Source: Lunularia cruciata
Lineage: Eukaryota; Streptophyta; Marchantiopsida; Lunulariales; Lunulariaceae
NCBI GenBank assembly: GCA_948567375.1
Contig: OX419757.1
Coordinates: forward strand, 40,052,001-40,116,000
Length of the DNA: 64,000 bases
Direction: 5' to 3'
The notes under the pieces are model-generated. The model was given only the letters and a program-made list of their open reading frames with translations, had not been told where the DNA came from and did not search any database. Positions 1 through 10,765 of the stretch are shown here, piece after piece. Numbering within the stretch: position 1 is the first letter of the stretch; the number at the start of each line of letters is the position of its first letter. A program made the position numbers and the translations under genes.

Positions 1-570
1 AGATTCTCTTGGCTTCTAGCCAATTGGATGGTATGGCAAAAATTTGGTTGGTGAGTCCGAGTAGAGCAAGCTGAACAACAGATTGTTGCACCAATTTTGA
101 CATGGGCAAAATTCAAGGATGCAATACTTGGCCAATTCCAAACTATAAATGCTTTTCGAGCCGCATGAGATAAATTGTTGGAGTTGAAGCAGATTGGCTC
201 TTTAAGGAGCTACATCACACAATTTTATAATATTATCATGCAAATTCTAGATATACAAGAAGGTGAAGTTTTAAATCAATTTGTGTGGGGATTGAAATCA
301 TAAACCAAATTGGAGGTGACCATGCAAGAACCACAAAATGTAGAGGAAGCCATGCAATTGGTTGAGCACTTTGATTCCTTGGTTGTGACAACTTGGTCTT
401 GACCTCAACCTACACAAAGCCTACCAATACACTACACATGGGTGGAGGAATTGGCACCAATGGAGATTGATGCTATCCAACAAATACCACTTGGTATAGT
501 GGATAGAGAAAGATTGTGATGGAGATTGTTTTTATTGTCATCAAGTTGAACATCTCATTGTTGAATGTCC
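1..570 (+). pseudogene. Retrotransposon gag with CCHC zinc knuckle (decayed)
   Basis: From about 90 to 400 the translation shows the retrotransposon gag pattern: W-A-K-F-K near the start, then QF, a leucine-rich stretch with a Q-x-GS turn, and an EAM-x-LVEHFD ending. Stops interrupt it, for example in the segments at about 166-175 and 298-305. At 527-568 a complete nucleocapsid knuckle CX2CX4HX4C is intact (CFYCHQVEHLIVEC). Gag would form the particle that packages the element RNA. The start is outside the window. Confidence 0.8.
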
Positions 571-739
571 ACTTAAGAATGGGTGACCTTGATAAGTTGC
601 CCAAAGGGAGTTTGTGGAACAAAATGATAAAGGAAACAAAGAATCACAATAGGAGATTTCAAGCTGCTTACTGGGAGCTTGATTAGTTCCAATGGGATTG
701 AAGGCTCGACCTATGCAAGTTTTCTTCATTTGCAAGGTA

Positions 740-1115
740 TGATATCTCATTGGGGTTGTAGGATTTTGGTTGATACTGGAAGTTCAGAGAATTGTGTGTC
801 TATTCAAGTAGCAAGGAATTGGGTATTCCTATCAAGCCAGTGATTGGAAGTAGATTGATGATTGAGGATGGTAGAAAAGGTTTTGCATTCTATACCTCAT
901 ATCTTATTACCTTTAAGATTAGTAAGGAGTATTTGGAGTGTATGAGGTTTGTAGTGGCACCTCTACACTATGATGTCATTTTAGGACTACATTGGCTTGA
1001 ACATCATGAAGTTCAATTTGATTGGACCAGACAACAAATTCAAGTACAATACCAAGGTAGGAATTTCCAATTAGGTTGTCTGGCACCTGTAAGTAAAACA
1101 TCTAAGAATAGTTAG
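740..1115 (+). pseudogene. Retroviral-type aspartic protease, frameshifted
   Basis: The active-site motif DTGSS is encoded at 772-786. A frameshift follows before about 830, after which the rest of the domain continues in another frame to 1115, including the hydrophobic ILGLHWL segment typical of the second half of gypsy proteases. The enzyme would cleave the gag-pol polyprotein. The frameshift makes this copy non-functional. Confidence 0.75.
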
Positions 1116-1220
1116 TCCCAAGATGGGAATCTTTTTGAGAAGGTAGCCATAGAGCGTACCTTGAAGGGAGAGGAGTCCCAAGATGGGAAGTTTGCCTAAA
1201 AGGCAACCAAGGAGCAAGCT

Positions 1221-3480
1221 TTGCAGAGAGATGAGTCCCTAGATGGGAAGTTTGTTAGTGAAGCAACCATAGAGCAAGCTTTGGAGGAAGATAAGTCTAT
1301 TTTCACGGTGTGGATCAGGCCAATTGCACAAGGAAAATCTGAGGAGGGAAAAGAGCTTCATCAAGCAATGGTTGATCATATAGTTCAAGAGTTTACAAAC
1401 ATTTTTCTGGATGATTTGCCAAAGGGATTACTCTCCGATTGTGGTATGCCCTTCAAGATTAAGTTATTGCCAAGGAGTACTCTAGTGAGTAGACCAATCT
1501 ATCGGCTCTCACAAAAGGAGTTGGAGGAGTTGCAAACAACACTTATAGAGTTGTTGGAGAAGGACTTCATACGACATAGTACCTCTTCTTGGGGAGCACC
1601 GTTATTATTTGTTCTAAAGAAGGATGGAGTACTTCGTTTCTCTATTGATTATCGTGTGCTCAATAAGCAAATAGTGAAGAATGCATATCCCTTTGCCTCG
1701 GATTGATGACTTGCTTGATCAATTGAGTGGAGTAAAATAATTTTCCAAGCTAGATCTTTGTAGCGGCTATTGGCAAATCCCCATTGATAGGGAGGATGTG
1801 CGAAAGACTACCTTTTGCACAAGGTATGGGCATTTTGAGTGGAGAGTTCTACCTTTTGAGGCTTGCTAATGCTCCAACAGTCTTCATGGATCAGATGCAT
1901 CAGGTGTTGGATGAGCTATTGGATACGTGGTGCTACTCTTGGATGATATTTTAATCTATGGCAAGACAGAGGCAGAACACGTGAATCAAGTGTGTAATAC
2001 CAAGAGCTAACCATATGATCTAGATGTAAAATTTGGTTCGGTAACATCTAGAATGATGTTATACATGATGGTCAAAATAGATCAGATAGAAATACCACAA
2101 AAAGAGTACTTCTACTAATAGGGTAGAAACCAAAATAGACTTGAAAACCTTAGAACCAATAGCTAGATATATGATTTAAAGGTTAGAATTGGTCTGGTAA
2201 CATCTGGAAGGATGTTACACATGATGGACAAAACAGATCAGAAAGAGGTGTCACCAAAAGAAGGCTTCTACCAATAGAGTAAGAACCAAAATATGCTTGA
2301 AATCTTTGAAGGCCTAAACGGAGGCCTAAACGGATGAATTAGGCCTCAAAAATGTGCAAATGTCCCCCTCTCCCAAATAGAGGAAAGGCTGACCCTCCCT
2401 CCCCTTGTTTTGTCTTGTTGAGAGCTTTCCAATGGTACCTTATGTGATTTTGAGACTCCTACAAGAAGATTCTCTAAAATATTCCCTCCAGCCAAAGCTT
2501 GTTTGACCAACCAAATAGGACCTAGACCGACATGTCACCCATCCAAGTAAGTAATCCAAGGGTGGAGCTTGCTAACATGTCACCTATCTATGTGCTTAAT
2601 CCTATGGTGGAGCTTCCTTGGAGTAGATCATATTTGTCTATATAATAAAGAGAAGGTGCTCCTTTGGGGCACCAAATGTTTAAGTGTGTAATTTATGTTT
2701 TCTCTCTTCTCTTGTCCTTGGAGTATTACAACGTGCGATAAGTCCTAGATGACTACGACAATGGGAATTTTATTGCAAGAAGTCGAAGTGTGACTTTTGG
2801 CAAAAGGAAGTTACCTTCTTGGGTCACAAGATCTCATCGGAGTGGATCAAGATGGAAGAAGAGAAAATCAAGGCCATTACTAATTGGCTTACTCCAAAGG
2901 ATGCTTTAGAAGTACGGGCATTTAATGGGTTGGCCAATTTTTACCAACGGTTCATCCATTATTATCCTCATGTTGTTGCACCATTGATTGACCTTTTGGG
3001 GAAAGACTCAAGCTTCTAATGGACCAGCAAGCACAAAGAAGCATTCTAGAAGTTGAAACATATGGTGTCTTCAAGACCCAATCTTCAACCGTATGATCCT
3101 CAACTACCCTATGTGGTTGATTTTGATGCTTCTAACTTTGCAATTGGAGCCGTGTTGCAACAAGAATTCCCAAATAGACTACATTCCATTGCCTTTATGT
3201 CTCACTGACTCAATACGGCTGAAAGAAACTTCTTTGCTCAAGATCAAGAACAGCTTGCAATGGTATATGCCACCAAGCTATGGAGGCATTACCTCTTGGA
3301 GAAACAAGTGATAATGTGAATTGATCATAAACCATTGTTGCAGACCTTACACTTGGAACACATGAAGAGTCAACATCATCGATGGGAGGAATAACTCCAA
3401 TTGTTTGACATCAAACTTGAGTACAAACCAGGTTGGTTCCATGTCATCCCTCATGCCTTATCATAGCAACCTGATTTGAA
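1221..3480 (+). pseudogene. Gypsy reverse transcriptase and RNase H, interrupted by a solo LTR
   Basis: The linker and the start of RT are open to 1706, with the conserved segments [22 protein letters not shown] and IDYRVLNK. A frameshift follows, then the palm region with SKLDLCSGYWQIPI near 1745-1785 and a catalytic LDDILIYG box near 1936-1962. A 738-bp LTR interrupts the reading at 1993-2730. After it the sequence resumes with the CDFWQKEVTFLGHKISS block near 2787-2840, the RT thumb, and RNase H beginning with VVDFDAS near 3115. Several stops and frameshifts show the copy is inactive. RT and RNase H together would copy element RNA into DNA. Confidence 0.9.
1993..2730 (+). mobile_element. 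Nested solo LTR (family with TGTAATAC...GTATTACA ends), copy 1
   Basis: The insert starts TGTAATAC at 1993-2000 and ends GTATTACA at 2723-2730, the TG...CA form of an LTR with an 8-bp terminal inverted repeat. Flanks are AAGTG on the left and ACGTG on the right, a likely 5-bp target duplication with one change. Removing it rejoins the host RT reading. Inside are two diverged direct units about 156 bp apart (from 2040 and from 2196) and a TATA-like stretch with AATAAAG near 2639-2650. Three further copies of the family lie at about 4926-5485, 5755-6335 and 36555-37146, all on the minus strand. Confidence 0.85.
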
Positions 3481-3531
3481 GTCTCTTCTTCTCATCATGG
3501 CAGCAATTAAGGGTTGTAAACTTGTAAACTT

Positions 3532-3895
3532 GCCCTGATTGGATAGGACCCTTTGATGTCACCCAAATTGTCTCTCATGTTGCTTATGGACTTGCCTTGC
3601 CTTGTCATATGCGCATCCATCTTGTCTTTCATGTTTTCAAGTTAAAACCCTTTGTTCCTAGCCCCTCTTCTTTTTCCTCTTGAGTCCAATTCCCTCCTCT
3701 TCCTATCCTTATCAATGATCATGAGGAGTACAAAGTTGATTGTATCCTTGCACGTCGTTACATTCAACAAGGACACCGACAACATATGAAATACAAGGTC
3801 CTTTGGAAAAGGTATCTCCTTCATGATGCCACATGGGAACCTCTTTCTCACCTTGAGAACACATAGACGACCATCCAAGAATTTGAAGTTTCAAT
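3532..3895 (+). pseudogene. Integrase C-terminus and chromodomain of the gypsy element
   Basis: After the RNase H region the H2C2 and catalytic core of integrase are missing. The sequence resumes with the end of the integrase C-terminal domain (GPFDVTQIVSHVAYGLALP, near 3549-3605) and then a chromodomain at about 3724-3890 with the aromatic pattern YKVDCILARR, KYKVLWKRY and ATWEPLSHLEN. A stop (TAG, about 3864-3866) falls within its final helix. In chromoviruses this domain tethers integrase to chromatin. The tandem GTAAACTT at the junction (3516-3531) may mark the deletion point. Confidence 0.85.
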
Positions 3896-3932
3896 GGCGA
3901 CGAGGACGTCACCAACTAGCGATGGGGGAATA

Positions 3933-4551
3933 TGTAACAATATGGAGTTTAGCTATGTAGTTAGTAAGGCTAACGAAGTAGAGAATAACCCAAATCAGCC
4001 CAGAATAGTCCAAAAGCATCTAAGAAGCTTCTTGGGAGGCTTCTCGACTAGCTTAACTTGCACCCCAAGCAAATAACTTCTAGAAGCTTCTAACTAGCTT
4101 AGCTTGCATGCCAAGTAGGCAACTTCTAGAAGGAAGCTTCTTGAGAAGCTTCATGGTTAACTTGGCTTGCACTCTAAGAAAGTAGCTCAAAGAAACTTCT
4201 TGAGAAGCTTCTCAAGAGCCTTGTATGCTACCTATAAATACCAAAGCCAAAGCTCATGCTAGGCATTTGGAGTTTTCTCTCATTCAAGTGTCCTGATGTG
4301 AGCTTCCATTCTCCCTTTTCTCTCCTTGGTCTTGGACTTTTTACAATGGGAGTATTGAGTGTGAAGCTTATATTTCTTCTCATATTTTTCTTCTATGTTA
4401 TCTTATCCTCAAAAGATTAAAGGGACTTTGACCGGTGGTGTTGGGTTTTGGGATGGTTTCCTGTCTTGCATTACTTGATTGTTCTTGAAGGCATGTACTT
4501 GACTTTACAATGCTTCCATTGTCATCTTGATCTCCCAAAACTCATTTAACA
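3933..4551 (+). repeat. 3' LTR of the gypsy element
   Basis: The LTR follows a purine tract (GATGGGGGAA, 3921-3930) and begins TGTAACA at 3933. Its U3 carries clustered GAAGCTTC units and a TATA box (TATAAATA, 4233-4240). The end is placed at TTTAACA near 4551 by analogy with TG...CA termini. No second LTR of this family was found here, so the end and the age cannot be confirmed. Confidence 0.75.
4024..4240 (+). promoter_or_regulatory. LTR promoter: heat-shock-element-like array plus TATA box
   Basis: GAA and TTC pentamer cores alternate repeatedly: GAAgcTTC at 4024-4031; TTCtaGAAgcTTC at 4078-4090; TTCtaGAA then GAAgcTTC, and GAAgcTTC again, across 4124-4152; GAAacTTC and GAAgcTTC across 4192-4211. 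The last cluster ends 21 bp before the TATA box at 4233-4240. Inverted nGAAn units are the known binding sites of heat-shock factors. That this LTR responds to heat is inference. Confidence 0.55.
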
Positions 4552-4925
4552 TCCCATATATTCCTTGTATCAAATATTTCATCTGAGGCTCCATGATTTT
4601 TACACACAACAAACACTCAATCACTACATCCTACTTCAATAGAGGGTTAATAGGATCACTACGGAGGGCACATAGACTTATTGGACTACCAAAATGGACC
4701 TTAGAGGCTATCACTTGTTGATAATATTATTCACCAAAATTGTGGACTATGAAATCTCTAAATATTATTTTTAATATAACCACATAATAGATTTCTATGT
4801 GCATGTTGAAACGAGGAAGATTTGGTATATTCAAATCCATTGCATCATAAAAGAATCTAGATAGTCAAATCTCACTTTCTATCATATATCACCATAGGTA
4901 AAATCCCCAGGTTTGGTGAATTCCT
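4552..4925. other. Intergenic spacer between two LTR elements, nothing recognised
   Basis: AT-rich sequence between the gypsy 3' LTR and the miniature LTR element. No open frame, motif or repeat copy was recognised. Confidence 0.5.
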
Positions 4926-5485
4926 CACTCTCCAAGAGAGATACAAGAGAGAAAACACAAGTTTCACACTCAATCCTCTGATGCTCCAAAGGAGCACCTT
5001 CTTTTTTTATATAGCAAAGAGGATCCACCTAAAGAAAGCTCCACCCTTGGATCAAATACATGGATTGGTGACCTATCAGCAAGCTCCATCCTTGGATTAC
5101 TTATTGGGATGGGTGACATGTCAATCCTTGTCCTATCTAGTTGATTCAAAGGGAATATTTAGGGAGTCTTCTTGTAGGGAGCTCAGAATCGTATAGGTGA
5201 GGTGCCATTGGAAAGCTCTTGACAAGACAAAATCAAAGGGAGAGAAGATAGAACTTTTTTCCCTAAAAGAGGGAATATTTTCATTTTTGAGGCCTAATTC
5301 ATCCGTTTAGGCCTCCAAAATTGGCTCTAAAGTTTTCAAGCTATTTCTAGTTTTTTCCCTATAGTAGAAGTACTCTTTTGGTGCACCTCTATCTGATCTA
5401 CCTAGCCCATTGTAAATAACATTCTTCTAGATGTTACCAAGCCAATTTTCACCTCTAGATAATATGTTTAGCTGCTTGTATTACA
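4926..5485 (-). repeat. LTR copy 2 of the TGTAATAC family
   Basis: Its minus-strand 5' end is TGTAATAC (plus strand 5478-5485). The body matches copy 1 along its length, including the AGGCCTAATTCATCCGTTTA segment near 5291-5315 and the GGAGCACC hairpin with the TATA region near 4985-5020. It has a single copy of the internal unit that is doubled in copies 1 and 4. The left end is eroded. Confidence 0.8.
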
Positions 5486-5741
5486 CAAAGGCTACTCCAA
5501 AATGATAAATAATATATATTTTCACTTTCTCATGTTGAATGTACATCATCTTGATGTGGAATTGATTCAAGAATGGAAAGCAAGTTGTAGGAAATTGTCT
5601 TCCAGGCACCTCTATCCCATCCTCTCAAAGCACCCTCCAGTCTATCAAATGCACTATGTTTTCTCTCTTCAAAATAACTCAATCTCAATAGCCCATGGTC
5701 CTCCAAGAGGATTGATCCACTCTCTTGGATTAAAAACACCT

Positions 5742-5753
5742 GCTTTGATAGCA
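5742..5753 (-). other. Putative primer binding site (initiator tRNA-Met type)
   Basis: Minus-strand TGCTATCAAAGC begins one base inside the LTR end. The common plant site is TGGTATCAGAGC, so 10 of 12 bases agree. Its position is what supports it; alone it would be weak. Confidence 0.5.
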
Positions 5754-5754
5754 T

Positions 5755-6335
5755 TTTAATACTCCAAGGATAGGAGAACCCCCAAGAGAAACACAAGAGA
5801 GAAAACATAAAGCTTCACACTCATTACTCCAATGCTCCAAAGGAGCACCTTGTCTTTATTATATAGCAAAGAGGATCCCCTCAAAGGAAGCTCCACCCTT
5901 GGATCAAATACATACACTGGTGGCATGTCAGCAAGCTTAGATTAGTTGCATGGATGGATAACATGTCTATCCTTGTCCTATTTGGCTGGTCAATCAAGTT
6001 TGACTAGAGGGAATCTTCTTGTAAGAAGCTTAAAATTGCTCAAATGAAGTACTGTTGGAAAACTCTTGATGCAACAAACAATGGTAGGGAGAAAAGCAAA
6101 CCTTCTATCCCAAAGGGCAAGATTCTTCCAACTTTCAAGGCCTAATTCATCAGTTTTGGCTTCCAAAATTGGCTCTATAATTCTCAAGGTGTTTTTGGCT
6201 CCTACCTTCTTAGTGGAAGTACTCTTTTTGTGACACCTCTATCTGATCTACTTGGTCCATCATGTATAACATTCTTCTAGATGTTACCAAGCCAATTTCC
6301 ACCTCTAGATAATATGTCTAGCTATTGGTATTACA
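5755..6335 (-). repeat. LTR copy 3 of the TGTAATAC family
   Basis: The minus-strand 5' end is TGTAATAC (plus 6328-6335) and the other end retains AATACTCCAAGGA from 5758. The internal order matches copies 1 and 2. No matching target duplication is seen at the outer end. Confidence 0.8.
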
Positions 6336-7435
6336 CCCCATCTCCAAAGGCAATTCCATCCATTGTCCTCATCCACAAAGGCAGTTTTGTACATTGTCCT
6401 TTTCCTTGTCCTCATCCATCATCATGAGAGGCAATGTAGTGATAGAGACAACAAAATTCCTGTATGTACCTTCCCTACTATAATAAGAAAAAATAATCTT
6501 TTAAAGGTATGTAAGATTCCAAGGAGATTTGTTAGCCTATAGGATGAGTATACTATACAAGTCCAAGTAGCTCTCATGAGGATCATGAAGTAACTATAGT
6601 TCCACTCTACCTCTAAAAAAATCAATATCTTTGTCATTCCTTGATATTAGGTAAAGTAGGTGAGTATAAATGTGCACCCCAAGCATAATTACCCTTTACA
6701 ATAGCACTCTTTTATGTTGATACTTTATTTGTCTTTCAAACTTTCCATCTGTATCCCAGTTATAACCTTCCTTCATGACTTTCATCTAAATGAGTGGCTC
6801 TAACTTATGGAATCCTTCGTTGCTCATTCTTTACTCTATTCCTTGTATTTCTCAATGTCTTCTATACATGCAAGACTCTAGCTTCCCCTTTCTCTTTGCT
6901 ATTTTTCAAGGCATTGCCTTGGATCTAGTACCCTCTAAAGTTGCTCATTTTGGCACATCTTATCTCCTTGCTCTTATAAGTATGTAGCATTCACAACCTT
7001 GTTATTGGAGATGTTTTTATATGTATAGTCTCACATATTATTTTCTTACACCATTCACACTCCATTTTCATCTTTTTTATCTCCATATTATTTTGCTATG
7101 GTTACTCTAGGTGGTTATGGGAGAATCATTGTTGGCATTCAAGCTATGTAGGCATCCATCCCGATTAGATGGTTGTACAAGTTGATGTCTTAAATAATTT
7201 CAGTATTATTTCTTATCCAATTGTGTTTTGTGTTCTTTGCTCAACACAATATCAAATTTTTTCCTTGATCCCATTTGTGTGCATTTCTAATGGTATAGAG
7301 ACACCTTTCTTATATAACCACCATACTACCATAAGAAATTTCACATAATTGGCATCTACCAAGTACACGTCCCAAGGAGAAGCCCTATGAAGGCTTTTAT
7401 TTGTGATAGCCCATTGCATAGCTTTGTGGAAAAAT

Positions 7436-7555
7436 GTAGCCACTTTTTCATAATATCTCTTTCTATCACTTTCAAATGACACCTATATCTTTGGAGAAAG
7501 TTGTAGCCACATTTTCATCATATCTCTTTCTATCACTTACAAAAGATACCTATAT
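7436..7555. repeat. Two-copy tandem duplication, about 67-bp period
   Basis: 7436-7490 and 7503-7555 both run from GTAGCCAC through a TATCTCTTTCTATCACTT string to CCTATAT, with a few substitutions. Confidence 0.75.
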
Positions 7556-8546
7556 TTTGTAGTTTATTGTTTGAGCCTCATTTGCTTTTATATCTACCTA
7601 GAGATCATGTGCTTACAAGTTCAAACTCATAAGTGCAAGGTCTAGAGTCCATGAGAAATCCTCACTCCGTCTGACTTCTTATCAAGATTCCACTTCACAC
7701 TAAGAGGTTTGAGCATTTTTGGGCTCTCTTGTAGGAGATGACAATTTTGTAACTCATTCATCTTAAATTCTTTGGTTTAGGTTATAACACACATTCATTT
7801 ACTCCCTTGGTTTGAGAACATATAAGTTGCTTACTATATTTGAAAAGATGTTATGTCTCTTGAGTCTCCTATTTAGGACATACTTACACTTTCATAGATG
7901 TACTCCTACCCTATCTATGTATATTTAAAATTTTAATAAGTGAAACTTTTTCCACTCTATTAGGGCTATGTATGCTCCCATAGCTTTCAAATGAGTGGTA
8001 TACTACAAGTACCTCTTCTCATAGACATAGAAAGATTTTGTTTCATATTGTACTAGACTATTGTGCCAGTAGCTTATTTAAGAGCATGGGCTTGAGTGTT
8101 TCTTCAACTAATAGATAGGTTCTTATAAAATGGGCACTCCCTTCTTTTGCCACCTATTATAGTAGTGGATTTTGGCACTCATCATTTCCAATCATATCTT
8201 CATTTTTGTTACAATATATTACTAATCACTACGTGCATAAAATTTCCTATGTTTATTGACTTTAATTCACTAGAAAGATTCAAGTGGATCTTAGTGAATG
8301 AATGCATACTCACATCCTCACTGATATGCCTTTATATGATAGAGTTAAGATTCTTTATTATGAAAGGAAATTTACCAAAGGAAAGCTCCATGCTTCCACT
8401 TTGATTAATTGTTTTTACTTCATACTAGAGGAATTTACTCCAATTCCAAAACTTGATTCCTTTAGAGTGCTCTCAAGCATTAGGCATGTAGAGTGCTTCA
8501 CACATTGACAATTGCAATAGGAGCTCCCATAACACCTAAGACCTTG

Positions 8547-8700
8547 TCTCTCCATTTACTAGATATACTATTGGAGGACCTATATCCACAATTCAACAAT
8601 AAATTACTTTGTTTATTTTGCTCTCTCTTCATTTACTAGATACAATATTGGAGGATGGATCTATGTAACACAATTCAACAATGAATTACTTTGTTTATTT
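8547..8700. repeat. Two-copy tandem duplication, about 78-bp period
   Basis: 8547-8619 and 8625-8700 share CATTTACTAGATA, ATATTGGAGGA-like and ATTACTTTGTTTATTT strings in the same order. The copies have diverged by substitutions and small indels. Confidence 0.7.
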
Positions 8701-10765
8701 CCCTATTATTTGCTATAAAAGTAATTCTACATTGAATTTTACCATTATTTCTTTGGGTTCATACTCATTATCTCCTTTTGCACTTCTGGGTGCCTTATAT
8801 TCCTTCTTTTAATACTTCCAAGTATAGTATTTGGCCTTTTGGTACTTTTGAAAAACATAACTTCTATTTGCCTACTCAATGTGTTCTCGTATATATTGTT
8901 TTCTTAATGCTAACTAGAGCATGATGTTCCCTTCGTAGGTCCAACATCTCACCATTATGATGGCTGCAAGGCAGCCAAGTACACTATGTGAAAACTGCAA
9001 CAATAGTCTCGGGTATATTTTATTTTCTAGTTGGTATGCATCATTTAAACCTTCAAGTAATAGGGCTTATAAGATTTACACACTCCAATCGTTATTTTTG
9101 TGAAAGTTTCGTTAAGTTTTACTCTGGTGGATCACACAACATAATAGAATCTTGCTTGCTTGCATTTGTAATGCATGCTTCTAAACGTTTGGATGTTCTA
9201 AGACATGCAGCACATCATAGAAGGTTCATGATTTTAATTTCACTGTCATTGTTAATCTCTCTACGAAGGCTTGGTGCAAAATGAATTACTAGAAAATTCC
9301 CTCTTTACTTCCAAAAGTGAATTCTAGAGACGGGGAACACGAGTTAATCTCCTTCTTAAGTATAATTGCTTTGCCTTGGGATTTAAAGCTTATGGACATG
9401 TATTTTGACGGCCAGAATCTGCCCAAACCTTGGAGATTGCGGTTCGTGCAGATCTACAAGTTTGGTCAAACAAGACCTAGCAAAGAAGGAATGCACATTC
9501 TCACTTTTCTAAGTTTTGAGCAGTGAGATGCGTACCAAGGTACAAAAATGATTTCTCTTATGTGTTCAGAGCGGCAATCAAACACACCATAATGTTACAA
9601 AGTCTTGGAGTGAGCTACTTGGACTCTTGGAGAGTTCAATCAGTTGGCTTTGATAAAAGGTACATGCTTGGGTGATCTTTTAGGAAGGTCATTATTTGAC
9701 ATAACTCATAACACACCTTTGTGAGAAGTTCTGGTCTCCTTTCCCACATGTTATTTTCTATTCCTTTCGAGTGGTATTCACATCTTGGGCCCCATGGAGG
9801 AAATAGTTCTTGTAATCTAAACATTCACACTTAGTCCCACACTTAGTTAATAAACTTATATGATACGGTAATGGTAATATGGTGTTTGCTAATTCAAACT
9901 TGTAAATACAAAGTCTAGAGTACACATCTAATCCTCCCCCCCTTTGGCATCTCATCAAGATTGTAGTTCCCTACAGGAGATTTGAGAATACCATACTCCC
10001 CTCTCAAAGATGAAACTTTTTGTAACTTCTTTATCCCGGCCACTTTGATTCAAGCTAGTGCTCGAGCTCCCCCACCAGGAACACATGTGACATGGAAACT
10101 AGAGTTACAAACATGGAAGCTACATGTACAAGCACAACCATAGTGGCGCCAGTATTCCTTTTCTCTTTTTCGTTATGGGGTATATTCTTGGGCCTGCTGG
10201 CCTTCACACTACGCAGGTGCCAGACTCTGGCAGCCAAACGAGGGCAACTATGCATCACTAGCCAGGTTTATTAGAAAATTGTCAAAGATTATCCTGAATA
10301 GTTTTGTATTCAGTTGATCAATTGTCCTAGCTAAAACAGTGCGCTGATGACGTTGATCATGAAAATTGCTCTGCCATATCTCAAATGATATGGCACTGAA
10401 CTGGACGCCACCATGGACGTGTACTGCTCCGTAACGAGTCAACCGAGAGACCACCTTGACGGCATTCTTGATCAATTCCACTTCCGAATCTTCTACGAGG
10501 GGTATAGTCTTGTCACTTAGATCTGGCCCGTATCCTGATCAGGAGTGGTTCACTCTGCTGAAGACCTAGTGACAGACGCAAGTTTCAACATCCCAGGTTG
10601 TAATTTTTCAGGCATTCCAGTGCACAGCAGCCAAACAAAACTCCTGGCGTTCACGAGGAGCAATTCACAGATCTTCATACGTTCACAAAGTCTATTGTTT
10701 TCGACAGGATCTATTGTTCAATAGCCGCTTCCCAAATTCGCAAATAGACAGGTATTTGATCTACC

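Larger units (their letters stand above)
1..4551 (+). mobile_element. Degenerate Ty3/gypsy chromovirus, 5' end outside window
   Basis: The order gag, CCHC knuckle, aspartic protease, reverse transcriptase, RNase H, residual integrase C-terminus, chromodomain, purine tract and LTR is visible on the plus strand. This order and the C-terminal chromodomain define plant chromoviruses of Ty3/gypsy. The 5' LTR and the gag start lie left of the window. The copy is dead: many stops and frameshifts, a foreign solo LTR inside RT (1993-2730), and loss of most of integrase near 3516-3531. The right boundary near 4551 is an estimate from a CA end and could be off by tens of bases. Confidence 0.9.
4926..6335 (-). 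mobile_element. Miniature LTR retrotransposon (TRIM-like) of the TGTAATAC family
   Basis: Two LTR copies lie in the same minus-strand orientation (5755-6335 as 5' LTR, about 4926-5485 as 3' LTR), separated by only 269 bp. Directly inside the 5' LTR, minus strand 5753-5742 reads TGCTATCAAAGC, matching 10 of 12 bases of the usual primer site for initiator methionine tRNA. No gag-pol fits in the internal segment. This is the layout of a terminal-repeat retrotransposon in miniature. A convincing purine tract before the 3' LTR was not found, so two independently truncated copies remain possible. Part of the internal segment (5643-5690) recurs at about 15667-15712. Confidence 0.6.
6336..10050. other. 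Repeat-derived DNA without recognisable genes
   Basis: This 3.7-kb AT-rich stretch has only short open frames with no recognised domain. It holds local duplications (7436-7555, 8547-8700). A segment at about 7610-7770 recurs in diverged form at about 9885-10035, sharing phrases such as CAAGTCTAGAGT-like and TCATCAAGATT-like strings. It is probably old transposon sequence, but no family was identified. Confidence 0.5.

Noticed and set aside
7252-7482. Minus-strand 76-codon frame suspected as retrotransposon pol
   Set aside because: Some aromatic patterning, but no conserved motif could be matched; it overlaps a local tandem duplication.
10092-10274. 60-codon frame with a possible transmembrane helix upstream of the calmodulin-like gene
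   Set aside because: It starts with a true ATG and has a hydrophobic stretch, but no family resemblance, and frames of this length are common here by chance.
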